64,000 nucleotides of DNA, from positions 22,531 to 86,530 of the forward strand of contig NZ_PPQF01000047.1 in the NCBI RefSeq assembly GCF_002901865.1, written 5' to 3'. Shown here piece after piece: positions 50,429-60,646 of this stretch. How positions within the stretch are numbered: the first letter of the stretch is position 1; every line of letters begins with the position of its first letter. The position numbers and the translations under genes were made by a program. Under the pieces are notes generated by a model. It ran no database searches and was not told where the DNA came from. It saw nothing but the letters and a program-made list of their open reading frames with translations. The stretch comes from Staphylococcus agnetis (GTDB lineage Bacteria; Bacillota; Bacilli; Staphylococcales; Staphylococcaceae).

Positions 50429-50584
50429 GCATTTTCTCCTTTTATACAATAATACTAACGGGTGCATTATACCATATATTCAATAGTGTTTCGACATGAT
50501 TTATCGTTTATAAAAATGAACACTTAATGCTTCTGTGCAATACTCATGATATAATGGTAATAATAAAATTACGAGGAGATAATT

Positions 50585-51493
50585 ATGTCTTTTAAAGAAA
50601 ATGAAATCGTTGGGACTATAGACTTTTTAGAAGTAAAAGCGCTAGAAGGATCAACATATATATTAGAAGGTCCGAACAAAGAAAAAGTAAAGTTAAATCC
50701 ATCAGAAATCAATGATGAAGATGACTTAGAAATAGGGGAATCCTATAGTTTCTTTATTTTCCCAAACAGATCAGGAGATCTTTTCGCTACACAAAATATG
50801 CCCGATATTACAGTGGGACGTTATGATTTTGTAAAGGTGATTAGTACGGATCGAGACGGTGCGCGTGTAGACGTTGGTTTACCACGTGAAGTTCTTATTC
50901 CATGGGAAGATTTACCAAAAATTAAATCTTTGTGGCCACAAAAAGGGGATGAAGTACTTTGTACATTACGTATCGATCGTGAGCGTCAAATGTTTGCGCG
51001 TTTAGCCTCAGAAACGACAGTACAACAAATGTTTACCCCAATCCATGATGATCAGTATCAAAACCAAACAATTACTGCACGACCATATCGATTGTTAAGA
51101 GTCGGTACTTTTTTACTTTCAGAAAAAGGACACAAAATTTTTGTTCATGAATCTGAAAGAAAAGAAGAACCAAGGTTAGGTCAAGCAATGGATGTACGTA
51201 TTATTGGATTTAATGACAAAGGGGAGTTAAACGGATCATTTTTACCATTAGCGCATGAACGCCTAGACGACGATGGTGAAAAAATCGTTCAACTTTTAGT
51301 AGAGTATGAAGGTGAATTGCCTTTTTGGGATAAATCCAGTCCTGAAGCCATTAAAGAAGTTTTTCAAATGAGTAAAGGTGCATTTAAACGTGCAATCGGA
51401 CACTTATATAAAAAACGATTAATCAATATCGAGACAGGTAAAATCGTGCTTACAAAAAAAGGGCGGGCGCACGTTCAAGACAGTCAATCTTAA
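50585..51493 (+). CDS. cvfB: conserved virulence factor B (CvfB), S1 RNA-binding protein
   Basis: RNA-binding regulator found in S. aureus to affect haemolysins, DNase and virulence. The 302-residue protein has three S1-like domains (PDITVGRYDFVKVISTDRDGARVDVGLPREVLIPWEDLP is typical) and a C-terminal winged helix (WDKSSPEAIKEVFQMSKGAFKRAIGHLYKK). ACGAGGAG precedes the start. It is divergent from the ABC-F gene and ends at a strong hairpin. Confidence 0.94.
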   Translation: MSFKENEIVGTIDFLEVKALEGSTYILEGPNKEKVKLNPSEINDEDDLEIGESYSFFIFPNRSGDLFATQNMPDITVGRYDFVKVISTDRDGARVDVGLPREVLIPWEDLPKIKSLWPQKGDEVLCTLRIDRERQMFARLASETTVQQMFTPIHDDQYQNQTITARPYRLLRVGTFLLSEKGHKIFVHESERKEEPRLGQAMDVRIIGFNDKGELNGSFLPLAHERLDDDGEKIVQLLVEYEGELPFWDKSSPEAIKEVFQMSKGAFKRAIGHLYKKRLINIETGKIVLTKKGRAHVQDSQS

Positions 51494-51523
51494 GGTCTGT
51501 AACATAAAAATTTGAGATATACT

Positions 51524-51559
51524 AAAACCTTCAAAGCAATTTGAACTTTGAAGGTTTTT
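51524..51559. terminator. terminator between cvfB and the sugar kinase gene
   Basis: AAAACCTTCAAAG / CTTTGAAGGTTTT stem with a ten-base loop, then TTCTTT, between convergent genes. Confidence 0.9.
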
Positions 51560-51588
51560 CTTTATAAATAAATATTAAATTAAAGACT

Positions 51589-52533
51589 TTATAATGGCTG
51601 TATAGTTATTTGCGACAATAGTGTTTCAAAATCATGCATATCAATTTTTCCAGTCTCATGTTGCATCGCATTTGCCATTCCCGCAGCCATAGCACGCTTC
51701 GTCGCATTTTGAATATCTTCAGATTGCACCAATCCAGAACAAAATCCTGCAATAGAACTATCTCCAGAACCCACAGCATTTACAGCATTAATAGATGGTA
51801 TATTAACTTGATAAAATTGAGAATGATGCTTCAATAATGCACCATCTTTCCCAAGTGTAACCAGGACGTTTGGCAATTGATTAAATATAGGTTGATTTAA
51901 AGCATTTTGCAATGATTGTATGGACAAATGACCCGGATTGCCCGTAAGTTCAGCAATTTCTTCTTCATTAGGTTTAATCAAATCGGGTTTAAAAACAGTC
52001 TCTTGCTTCAAAATTGTTGCTAACGTTGCACCATTCACATCTAAAATAACAAATTTATTTTGACGTTTCGCAATATCAATTAAATCTTGATACATCGTCA
52101 CAGATAATCCTGGAGGAATACTGCCAGAAATAGCAATGATGTCATAATCTTTTATCAAAGTATCATAAAATGTGACAAATTGTTCCTGAACCGTCTCATT
52201 TAAAGCAATACCACTTTCTAAAACTTCGGTTTGAGCATCTTGTGTTATCATAGCAATACAAAAACGCGATTCTACACCACTATCCAAAAATTGATGGGGG
52301 ATGTGTAAACGATCCAATTGTTGTTTGATAAATAAGCCTGACGTGCCACCCACAATACCACTTGCTGTTATGTCTAATCCTAATTGATGTCCTACGCGCG
52401 TAACGTTAAGCCCTTTACCACCAGCAGTTTTTGAAACTTGTGTCACTCTATTTGTTGTGTCGAGGCGTAGTTCCTCCATATGATAACTAATGTCTATTGA
52501 CGCATTTAATGTGACGGTTAACACTTTTTTCAT
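51589..52533 (-). CDS. PfkB-family sugar-phosphate kinase (LacC/FruK-like)
   Basis: Phosphorylates a sugar phosphate such as tagatose-6-phosphate or fructose-1-phosphate. ATG 52533 (AAGG site nine bases before) gives 314 residues. PfkB signature 1 is TAGGKGLNVTRVGHQLG and signature 2 NAVGSGDSSIAGF with the catalytic Asp. It resembles staphylococcal LacC over its whole length, but no lac, fru or PTS genes are near, so the substrate is uncertain. It stands alone between two terminators, at a place where S. aureus has the phoU-pst genes as I recall. Confidence 0.85.
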   Translation of the reverse strand: MKKVLTVTLNASIDISYHMEELRLDTTNRVTQVSKTAGGKGLNVTRVGHQLGLDITASGIVGGTSGLFIKQQLDRLHIPHQFLDSGVESRFCIAMITQDAQTEVLESGIALNETVQEQFVTFYDTLIKDYDIIAISGSIPPGLSVTMYQDLIDIAKRQNKFVILDVNGATLATILKQETVFKPDLIKPNEEEIAELTGNPGHLSIQSLQNALNQPIFNQLPNVLVTLGKDGALLKHHSQFYQVNIPSINAVNAVGSGDSSIAGFCSGLVQSEDIQNATKRAMAAGMANAMQHETGKIDMHDFETLLSQITIQPL

Positions 52534-52635
52534 TGAAATCATCCTTGCTATATGAGAAATATATGTTTAATTTTGTTTATTTATGTTGTTTATATGTTAA
52601 ATATATAACTTAAGGATGTTTAAGTCAAACAAATT

Positions 52636-52664
52636 AGCGCTTATCCATGTAGTGAATAAGCGCC
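52636..52664 (-). terminator. hairpin downstream of pepF
   Basis: GCGCTTAT / ATAAGCGC with a loop of 11, ten bases after the pepF stop; the T run on the minus strand is short (AATTTG). Confidence 0.7.
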
Positions 52665-52674
52665 TAGATTATTT

Positions 52675-54477
52675 CTAAAGTTCATGTGTTAAGTTTTCTA
52701 TTTCATCTACTAAAGAACCAATAAATTGTATTGTATCTTTTAAAGGTTTGTCCGTCGACATATCCAAGCCTGCAATTTGTGTTAACTCAAGAGGGGACAT
52801 ACTTCCGCCTGCCTTTAATACTTCAAGCCAATCTTTTACAGCGGCTTGACCTTCCTCTTTAATACGTTGCGCCATTAATGTTCCAATCGTTAAGCCAGCA
52901 GAATATGTATAAGGATATAAACCCATATAATAGTGCGGCTGACGCATCCATGTTAATTCTGCACCTGATGATATGTTTACTTCATCACCCCAAAACGCTT
53001 CGATAACATTACGTTTCAACGTATTAAGTTTATCAGCCGTTAAATGCTCACCATTATCAACACAACGATAAACTTCTCGTTGAAATGCGGCTTCAAGAAG
53101 GTGCGTAACCATATTATGATAATACGTTCTAGATATTAAAGAACTCAGTACCCATCGTTTAAAGCGAGGGTCATCACTATTTTGCTCTAATAAATATTGT
53201 GCCATCAACATTTCATTCATAGTAGAAGGTGCTTCTACAAAATACAATGAAGTCTCTGAGTGCAAAATGTTTTGATGCGCTTGAGCTAAATTGAAATGAC
53301 CTGCATGACCCAGTTCATGGGCAAGAACAAAAACCTCATTCATTTTTCCAGTCCATGATATGAAAATATAGCTATGAGAAGCGTATGGACTTGCGCAATA
53401 AGCACCAGTTTCTTTCCCTTTATTTTGAGGAAAATCAATCCAGCGTTCTTTATACGCTTTTTTAGTCATTTTTAAATAATCTTCACCTAAAACACTTAGC
53501 GCATTGTAAATATACTGCTCGGAATCTTGAATTGAAATTTTGGGTTCATAATCAGGATCAATGGAAATTTTTAAATCTTCATATTTCATCGTATCTAATT
53601 GATGCACTTCTTTTAATAATCGCGCATATTTACGCATAATAGGGGCTAAATCGGACATAATGATATCAATTTGACGATGATACATATCTGCTGATACATC
53701 TTGATCCTCTAATAAGAAATCGATTACCGACGTATATCCTCTTAAATTTGCCTCTAATTTCTCGTTTTGTACATGCGCTTGATACACCGCTGCAGTCGTA
53801 TGTTGATATTTACGTAGTGTATCACTAAAATGTTTAAAGCTTTGACGTCTTAAATCTGTATCAGGATCATCTTCATAAATACCTTCAAACGTTGTGTAAT
53901 CCATATTATAAAGTTTACCGTTAACTTCAAATTGACCAAAATCAATATCTAACATTTTTGTTACTTCATATAAGTCATAAGGTACATTTAATGCCGCAAT
54001 CATTTCAGCTAAAACTTTCTCTGCTTCCGGATGCAACTGATGTGGTTGTCGTTTTAACAAACGTTTTAAGTAATAATCATACTTTGATGTTTGCATTGCA
54101 TTCTGAAGCACATTCGTATCTAATTGCAGCAGTTCAGATTCCACAAAAGTCAGTTGACTCGCTATTTTACCGTAGTTTTGATTAAATAGCGCATTTAGCC
54201 GTTGTTTTTCAGGATCTGTTGACTCAACACTTAATTGTAAATGGGAATAATTGGCAACGCGATCAATTTCAATCGTTAATTCACTTAATGCATCCAATAC
54301 ACTCTCAATCGAAGATACATCGCGAATAGCCGTAGCATATTGTTTGTGAAAGGCTTCCGACCTTGAAACTAAAGCGATAATCGCATCTTCATATGCTGCA
54401 TCATTTTCAAATAGATCTCTCAAATCCCACGTTTCTGATACAGGTACTTCATTACGTTGTTTTAGTTTTTGCGTCAT
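52675..54477 (-). CDS. pepF: oligoendopeptidase F (M3B)
   Basis: Cytosolic zinc metallopeptidase cutting peptides of roughly 7-17 residues. The 600-residue protein has the zinc motif HELGH in VLAHELGHAGHF plus the downstream glutamate in a helical stretch; the long helical N-terminal half forms the substrate cavity. ATG 54477 is preceded by AGGGAGGAAC. S. aureus has peptide-uptake opp genes near pepF; here none is adjacent. Confidence 0.95.
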   Translation of the reverse strand: MTQKLKQRNEVPVSETWDLRDLFENDAAYEDAIIALVSRSEAFHKQYATAIRDVSSIESVLDALSELTIEIDRVANYSHLQLSVESTDPEKQRLNALFNQNYGKIASQLTFVESELLQLDTNVLQNAMQTSKYDYYLKRLLKRQPHQLHPEAEKVLAEMIAALNVPYDLYEVTKMLDIDFGQFEVNGKLYNMDYTTFEGIYEDDPDTDLRRQSFKHFSDTLRKYQHTTAAVYQAHVQNEKLEANLRGYTSVIDFLLEDQDVSADMYHRQIDIIMSDLAPIMRKYARLLKEVHQLDTMKYEDLKISIDPDYEPKISIQDSEQYIYNALSVLGEDYLKMTKKAYKERWIDFPQNKGKETGAYCASPYASHSYIFISWTGKMNEVFVLAHELGHAGHFNLAQAHQNILHSETSLYFVEAPSTMNEMLMAQYLLEQNSDDPRFKRWVLSSLISRTYYHNMVTHLLEAAFQREVYRCVDNGEHLTADKLNTLKRNVIEAFWGDEVNISSGAELTWMRQPHYYMGLYPYTYSAGLTIGTLMAQRIKEEGQAAVKDWLEVLKAGGSMSPLELTQIAGLDMSTDKPLKDTIQFIGSLVDEIENLTHEL

Positions 54478-54607
54478 AAAAGTTCCTCCCTTTATAAATA
54501 GTTAAATCTATTATACATTATTTTTTAAAGAAGAAATCGATTTCATTGTACATACATATCTTTTAAAGTCATGTATAATGAAGACAACATGATAAAGGGG
54601 GTTCACG

Positions 54608-54931
54608 ATGACAATACTAGATATGCCTAATTATTTATGGATCTCAATAGTTATAATGATTGTACTCACAATCTTTTGTACGTTAATGTTAAACAAATGG
54701 TTTTTTACTGCTATTTTAAGCTTTGTTATTTTAGGTGTGTTAGCTTTCATATTACCGAATTTCTATCATATTACGTATGAACCTTTATTAGGCTTTGCAG
54801 CATTCGTATCTGTACTTAGTCTTATATTAAGTTTAATATTATGGTATTTCACACGTAATTGGCGTAAGAAACGTCAAGAGAAAAAATATCAAAAAGAATT
54901 ATCCCGCATAGAACGAAAATATAGATCATAA
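54608..54931 (+). CDS. small membrane protein of unknown function
   Basis: A 107-residue protein with three hydrophobic segments (about 9-28, 31-50, 58-80) and a strongly basic C-terminal tail (WRKKRQEKKYQKELSRIERKYRS), which must face the cytoplasm. AAAGGGGG precedes the ATG at good distance. I do not recognise the family. A terminator begins at the stop codon. The place beside pepF and femAB suggests nothing specific. Confidence 0.8.
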   Translation: MTILDMPNYLWISIVIMIVLTIFCTLMLNKWFFTAILSFVILGVLAFILPNFYHITYEPLLGFAAFVSVLSLILSLILWYFTRNWRKKRQEKKYQKELSRIERKYRS

Positions 54932-54959
54932 AACCCGTTAGCATATTGTTAACGGGTTT
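54931..54959 (+). terminator. terminator of the small membrane protein gene
   Basis: AAACCCGTTA / TTAACGGGTTT stem with a short loop, immediately after the stop codon; TTTA follows. Confidence 0.85.
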
Positions 54960-55303
<344 letters not shown>

Positions 55304-55338
55304 AAAACACTCGCAACTTGTATCATTGCGAGTGTTTT
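55304..55338 (-). terminator. terminator of femAB
   Basis: AAAACACTCGCAA / TTGCGAGTGTTTT 13-base stem, nine-base loop, six bases after the femB stop. On the minus strand TTTTCG follows. Confidence 0.9.
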
Positions 55339-55343
55339 AACTT

Positions 55344-56603
55344 TTATTTTTTAATTTTAGCACGCACTTTATTTAACGTATTAAACAAGAAATATTTCGG
55401 TTTATTAATAGGTTTGTAAAAGTCTCCAATTAATTCTTCGATTTGAACATTAAACCCACGTTTAAATCGATACACACCGTAATCTTCACTGTTTTCAGTA
55501 AAATCACCAGATAAACCGTAGAAATTGTAGCGCTCATAACCATGCTCGAAACAATAATTAATCATGTACCAGTGCATAGCATATGGGCCCATAAAATGAT
55601 TGTATTTTTCACTTGAGCCGCCTGAGAAATAGTTAATTTCATAACCGTTTGCAAAATATACACCAGACGCTAAATTTAAAATTTGACCATCTGTTTTACG
55701 TAATTCGCTCACTTTTAACATTTCATTTTTGTCATGATCAATTTGTTTATCTAATTCTGCAATTTTCTTCAATTGTTTATCAGATTTATTTTCATTCGCC
55801 ATCATTTGATCACGACGCGTTTCTTTATCATTTAAGCTGTCTTGTAACGACATAATATACTCATCTAAATCGATATAAGCGAGCGGTATCAATGCTTTGC
55901 TACCATAATTCGAAATAAAGTTTTTGAAATAATCATCTGTTTTTGAAACGAATCCTGCACGTGCTTCAGTTTCACGATATAGTTCTAGGAATTGATCCAC
56001 TTCATTTTCATTTAAAAACTTGACCCGTATGCCGTAATTGATTGCTTTATTTACATTACGTTTCCGTTGGCTATCAAATTGCTTTTTAATTGTTTGAGGT
56101 GATTGGCCTTTTAAATTCAAAACACCCATCCAACGAACTTGACTTGATGTATCATATGCTGTCGTAAATCCATGATGTTCATAACCATGTGATTTAAATA
56201 GTTGAACTAGCTTTTCATTAGCATCCTTGTCTGTTATAGGTTTGATATCTTTGTCATACACTTGATAGAGCCAGTATGGGTCCATTTTGACGTATAAACA
56301 TTTGTTTTTTTGTAAATAAACATCGAGTTCTTTTAAGTAAAAGTCAACTAAACCTAAATCAGAATAGTCCATAACTGGACCGCGATTAGAATAATAAACA
56401 TAACTTCCCATTGTAGGAATTTTTGAGAATAAACTTGCTGCTAGAATTTGATTATTTTCACCTTTAATTCCAAGTAAAACGACTTGAAACCCGTCTGCTT
56501 CACGTGTTCCAATATTTTCTTTAACTTGGAAATAATGGCTTTCTAAAGCAGGATTTTGTACAAATTGGTCATATTCTTCAACTGTGAGTTCTGTAAATTT
56601 CAT
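55344..56603 (-). CDS. femB: FemB, pentaglycine interpeptide bridge glycyltransferase (Gly 4-5)
   Basis: Adds glycines 4 and 5 to the cross-bridge of lipid II using glycyl-tRNA. The 419-residue GNAT-fold FemABX protein has the conserved [17 protein letters not shown] segment, [16 protein letters not shown], a coiled-coil arm (about 235-300, [25 protein letters not shown]) and [43 protein letters not shown]. It lies 24 bases after femA and matches S. aureus FemB better than FemA. Confidence 0.97.
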   Translation of the reverse strand: MKFTELTVEEYDQFVQNPALESHYFQVKENIGTREADGFQVVLLGIKGENNQILAASLFSKIPTMGSYVYYSNRGPVMDYSDLGLVDFYLKELDVYLQKNKCLYVKMDPYWLYQVYDKDIKPITDKDANEKLVQLFKSHGYEHHGFTTAYDTSSQVRWMGVLNLKGQSPQTIKKQFDSQRKRNVNKAINYGIRVKFLNENEVDQFLELYRETEARAGFVSKTDDYFKNFISNYGSKALIPLAYIDLDEYIMSLQDSLNDKETRRDQMMANENKSDKQLKKIAELDKQIDHDKNEMLKVSELRKTDGQILNLASGVYFANGYEINYFSGGSSEKYNHFMGPYAMHWYMINYCFEHGYERYNFYGLSGDFTENSEDYGVYRFKRGFNVQIEELIGDFYKPINKPKYFLFNTLNKVRAKIKK

Positions 56604-56627
56604 ACCAATGAATCCCCTTCTTTTACA

Positions 56628-57887
56628 TTACTTTCTATCTTTTAATTTCTTAAGTTGTGTATACAATTGATACGCCGGTTTGTGGATTGGTTTCACAAAA
56701 TCACCAACATATTCAAGCACATCTGCGTTAAAACCTTTTTTAAATTTCACTACACCTGCATCTTCGGCATCATCTGAGAAATCGCCACTCACACCATAGA
56801 AGTTGTAGCGTGGTATACCTTGATCAATCGCGTAATTAATCATCGTCCATTGAATAGCATAACTTCCTGCGAAATGACGGAATTGATTCGCAGTACCTCC
56901 TGCATAATAAACCACTTCAAATGGATTAATAATATAATATGCTGCTGATATTGGTAATTCATTGCCATGCTCAGCTTGAAGGCGTTGAGCTTCTTCAATT
57001 TTAGCGTTTTGCGCTTCGAGTTGCTGTTCAAGGTTTTGTTTTTTATTGAGCGCTTTTTTATTGTCTGGTCGCTTTTCAATGTCTTTTTCAGCTTTTGTTA
57101 TTTCTTTATTAAGTGCACGTTCTTCATTTTTCAATTCTTCAATATATTCATTGAAATCAATATAAGCTAATGGTACAAGTACACGTTCTTTATAATGTTT
57201 GTAACGATTATAGTAGAAATCATCATCACGATCTAAGAAATCTTTTGCTTCAGATGTATCTTCCATAAAGCCTCTAAAAATATGAAGTTCATCTTCTTTT
57301 AAAAAGCGCACTTTCACGCCGTTTTTTTGTACTTTTTTAGTGTTACGTTTTCTTAAGCTATCCATATCTTTTAAGACATCGTTAGCCGTTTTATCTTTTA
57401 AGTCTAATACCGAATGGAAACGTATTTGTTTAATTGGGTCAAACCCAACTGTAAAGCCATCATGGTCGTAACCCAATTCTGCCATTTTGTCAAAAATCCA
57501 ATCGTTATTAAATCGTTCAATGACTTCTCCATCGTGATTACGTTTCAACATTGGTAGATAAGGGTCGACACGTAAATACAACGCATTATATTTTTTTACA
57601 TATTTTGAGAGTTCATTAAAGAAAAAATGAACCAGTTCTTTATTATCGTAATCAATGATAGGACCACGATTACTATAAAAATATTTAAAAAACTTCATGA
57701 CAGGCGTAGCAGTTAATAAACATGCTGCAAGGATATTATTTTGGTTGTCCTTTATTCCCACAAGATGCGTCTCAACACCTTCTGCCACTTTCAATTCATA
57801 ATTTCCTACCATTTGTGTGAAATGGCTGTACGGCATTGAATCAGCAAACGCACCGAATTCAGCCGTTGTTAAATTTGTAAATTTCAT
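56628..57887 (-). CDS. femA: FemA, pentaglycine interpeptide bridge glycyltransferase (Gly 2-3)
   Basis: Adds glycines 2 and 3 of the cross-bridge; FemX, which adds the first, is elsewhere. The 419-residue protein starts MKFTNLTTAEFGAFADSMPYSHFTQ and has YFYSNRGPIIDYDNKELVHFFF, the coiled-coil arm (about 245-305) and NFYGVSGDFSDDAEDAGVVKFKKGFN. It is first of the femAB operon. The pentaglycine bridge confirms the staphylococcal wall type and is what MecA-type resistance and lysostaphin depend on. Confidence 0.97.
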   Translation of the reverse strand: MKFTNLTTAEFGAFADSMPYSHFTQMVGNYELKVAEGVETHLVGIKDNQNNILAACLLTATPVMKFFKYFYSNRGPIIDYDNKELVHFFFNELSKYVKKYNALYLRVDPYLPMLKRNHDGEVIERFNNDWIFDKMAELGYDHDGFTVGFDPIKQIRFHSVLDLKDKTANDVLKDMDSLRKRNTKKVQKNGVKVRFLKEDELHIFRGFMEDTSEAKDFLDRDDDFYYNRYKHYKERVLVPLAYIDFNEYIEELKNEERALNKEITKAEKDIEKRPDNKKALNKKQNLEQQLEAQNAKIEEAQRLQAEHGNELPISAAYYIINPFEVVYYAGGTANQFRHFAGSYAIQWTMINYAIDQGIPRYNFYGVSGDFSDDAEDAGVVKFKKGFNADVLEYVGDFVKPIHKPAYQLYTQLKKLKDRK

Positions 57888-58244
57888 TTTATAACTCCTA
57901 TTTCTCTAAAACATTTTGTAAGTATTAATGGAGAGGGTCATTTATGTTTATACTATGGATGTTTCCATTTATCCAATATGATGAAAGATGTTTTGACCAA
58001 GATGCAACGCGTTTTTCATTTAAACCCAATTCATAGCTCGAATACATGATGATATTTCATCACTACTTTTAGTAATAATCGATACTTTTGTCTCACTTTA
58101 TTTTAACGTATTCAACCACATTACGCCAATATTGGAATAGTCAGAGAGAAACTTTTTTTAATACATTATTGTCAAAATGTGTCGTGCTTCAAAGTGCATT
58201 TCTATCGTTCATCTACAGCCATCTGGATGAAAACACTTTCACCA
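57888..58244. other. intergenic region upstream of femA
   Basis: About 360 bases between the M42 peptidase stop and femA, both on the minus strand; it must hold the femAB promoter. An inverted repeat TGATGAAATATCATCA lies near 58045-58060. No trp operon is present here, although S. aureus has it just upstream of femA as I recall. An open frame on the plus strand (58088-58279) lacks a ribosome site and is not supported. Confidence 0.5.
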
Positions 58245-59282
58245 TCAAACCATTGTGTCGGACTCACAATACGCTTTAAGTAATTGATATGTGGCTGTTA
58301 TAGACGTTTGATGTGTACGTTCCATTGCATGTGATGATTCAATACCTGCTCCAAACAAACCATGTTTCACATCTGCCCCTGCATGTAACGCCCCCGTCGC
58401 GTCAGATGCATAATATGGATAGATATCAACTTTGTAATGAATATTTTCTTTTTGACATAATTTCACCAGTTGTTGGCGTAGTTGCTTATGATAAGGACCC
58501 GAGGCGTCTTTTGCGCATATGGAGACTGAATATTCATCAGTATTTTGCCCATCTCCTATGGCCCCCATATCTAATGCAATAAATTCCTCAATTGCTGTAT
58601 CAATATTCGAGTTTGCGCCATACCCTATCTCTTCGTTATTTGAAAAATAAAAAATGGTTGTATACGGTAATACTATATTATCGATATGCAATGATTTTAA
58701 ATAAGCTAGCATTAATGCAACACTGACTTTATCATCTAAGTGTCGTGATTTTATAAAGCCTGTCGATGTAACTTCAGTACGTGGGTCAAAGCTGATAAAA
58801 TCACCTACATTGATTCCAAGATCTAATGTTTCTTGTTTTGACATTGTTTTAGCGTCAATGCGTACTTCCATATGTTCTTGCGTACGTTCAATTTTCTGAT
58901 TGTTTAAATATACGTGCGGAGATGTTTCATGTAAGAGAATGGTACCCGTATACGTCTTATCATCAGAAGTCCGGATGGTACAATATTCTCCTTCAATAGC
59001 GTTGTATTTAAAGCCACCAATCAAATCTATTCGTACGCGACCGTCCTCTAATATTTCTTTTACCATTGCACCTAACGTATCAACATGAGCAGTAATACAA
59101 CGTTTTTGTGCCTTGTTTTGCCCCTCTACTTCTACGTATAAGCCACCTTTTCGTGTCATTTCGGGTGAATAGCCCATCTGAGTAAGCTGTGTTTTCACAT
59201 ACTGAATTGCAAGTGCTGTATCACCTGATGGGCTATGTATCGCAGTTAAATCTTTTAGATAATTTAATGCTTGATTATACAT
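58245..59282 (-). CDS. M42 family metallopeptidase (glutamyl aminopeptidase-like)
   Basis: Zinc/cobalt-dependent cytosolic aminopeptidase. ATG 59282 (GGGGAGAG site) gives 345 residues. Metal and catalytic ligands are visible in ITAHVDTLGAM (His), RHLDDKVSVALML (Asp), NEEIGYGAN (Glu) and SHAMERTH (His). The type sequence is FrvX/YsdC-like. It lies between tyrA (divergent) and femA, as in S. aureus. Confidence 0.9.
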   Translation of the reverse strand: MYNQALNYLKDLTAIHSPSGDTALAIQYVKTQLTQMGYSPEMTRKGGLYVEVEGQNKAQKRCITAHVDTLGAMVKEILEDGRVRIDLIGGFKYNAIEGEYCTIRTSDDKTYTGTILLHETSPHVYLNNQKIERTQEHMEVRIDAKTMSKQETLDLGINVGDFISFDPRTEVTSTGFIKSRHLDDKVSVALMLAYLKSLHIDNIVLPYTTIFYFSNNEEIGYGANSNIDTAIEEFIALDMGAIGDGQNTDEYSVSICAKDASGPYHKQLRQQLVKLCQKENIHYKVDIYPYYASDATGALHAGADVKHGLFGAGIESSHAMERTHQTSITATYQLLKAYCESDTMV

Positions 59283-59421
59283 GTTTCTCTCCCCTTCACT
59301 CATCTTTCCCTCATTATACCTATCTTCTCTTATTTCTTCACAAGATTACCGTGTATTCTATTGCAATTAAACGCTTTAAAATGTTAAAATATCTGAATAT
59401 TATTACAATAGGCGGTGCACT

Positions 59422-60516
59422 ATGACTAACATTTTTTTCGTAGGTTTAGGCTTAATTGGAGGGAGTTTAGCCAGTAATTTTAAATATTTTTATGAAGATA
59501 TTCACATCACAGCTTATGATGCCAATCATCATCAGTTACAACGTGCGATGTCAATGGGCATTGTAGATACAATTACTACAAATTATGCACATGGATTAGC
59601 ACAAGCGGATATTGTTATTTTTGCTACACCTGTTCAAACGACGACGGCTTACCTTAAAGAAATGTCTCAATACGAAACGCGCCCAGGTCTTATAGTTACC
59701 GATACTGGTAGTACAAAATCTACAATTCAAGCGTTTGAGCGTTCATTATTAAAACATGATATACATCTTATTGGTGGACACCCTATGGCAGGGAGTCATA
59801 AAAGTGGTGTATTAAACGCCAAAAAACATTTATTTGAAAATGCCTATTACGTTCTTGTTCATGACTTGCCAGAAAATAATCACGCCTCTGAGAAAATTCA
59901 ATCTCTACTTCAATATACGCGCGCTAAGGTCATCTCTATGACTGCAGATGAACATGATAAGATTACAGGTATTGTGAGTCATGTTCCCCACTTTGTTGCA
60001 TCAAGTTTAGTTCATTTAAATGCGCTTTATGCACGTGATTCTGAGTGGGTTAAAGATCTAGCAGCTGGTGGATTTCGTGATATTACGCGTATCGCTAGTA
60101 GTAATCCTGAAATGTGGCGTGACATTTCTTTAGAAAATACCCAACATATTTTAACTGTTATGAAACAATTACGTTCACAATTCGATGATGTCATTACGTT
60201 ACTTGAATCTCAAGATGCAAATGGATTGTATGCATTTTTTAATCATGCCAAAATGTACCGCGATGAATTGCCATTGCGTAACAAAGGGGCGATGAATAGT
60301 ACATTTGATTTATATGTCGACATCCCGGATAAACCCGGTACGATTTCTCAAGTACTTGATATTTTAAGCACGCGTCGTATTTCAATTAGTAACTTACGTA
60401 TTTTAGAAGTGCGTGAAGATATTTATGGTGCCTTACGCATCAGCTTTAAATCAGCCTCTGATCGCGATGCAGGAAGACAAGCCCTCTCCCATCAATTTGA
60501 CACGTATATAAATTAA
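59422..60516 (+). CDS. tyrA: prephenate dehydrogenase with ACT domain
   Basis: NAD-dependent step to tyrosine. The 364-residue protein starts with the dinucleotide loop FFVGLGLIGGSLA, has TDTGSTKS, the catalytic His in GGHPMAGSHKSGV and an AAGGFRDITRIASSNPEMW motif; a C-terminal ACT domain (about 295-364, VDIPDKPGTISQVLDIL) probably binds tyrosine for feedback inhibition. It is monocistronic with a terminator behind. The promoter lies in the 140-base gap shared with the divergent M42 gene. Confidence 0.95.
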   Translation: MTNIFFVGLGLIGGSLASNFKYFYEDIHITAYDANHHQLQRAMSMGIVDTITTNYAHGLAQADIVIFATPVQTTTAYLKEMSQYETRPGLIVTDTGSTKSTIQAFERSLLKHDIHLIGGHPMAGSHKSGVLNAKKHLFENAYYVLVHDLPENNHASEKIQSLLQYTRAKVISMTADEHDKITGIVSHVPHFVASSLVHLNALYARDSEWVKDLAAGGFRDITRIASSNPEMWRDISLENTQHILTVMKQLRSQFDDVITLLESQDANGLYAFFNHAKMYRDELPLRNKGAMNSTFDLYVDIPDKPGTISQVLDILSTRRISISNLRILEVREDIYGALRISFKSASDRDAGRQALSHQFDTYIN

Positions 60517-60556
60517 AAAACCGAGCAACACCCCCTAGTTGCCCGGTTTTCTTTTT
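60517..60556. terminator. bidirectional terminator between tyrA and the Y-family polymerase
   Basis: AAAACCGAGCAAC / GTTGCCCGGTTTT stem (one bulge), ten-base loop, flanked by A run and CTTTTTT. Confidence 0.9.
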
Positions 60557-60646
60557 TAAATTTACCTTATAAGGTTTACATAATATAAATATGGTTACTA
60601 CATAATTGCAATCCTTTGACATCATTTTGCTGTGCACCATTTCAAA

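Noticed and set aside
58088..58279. Plus-strand frame of 63 codons upstream of femA
   Set aside because: No ribosome site, partly antisense to the M42 gene end, no recognisable sequence.
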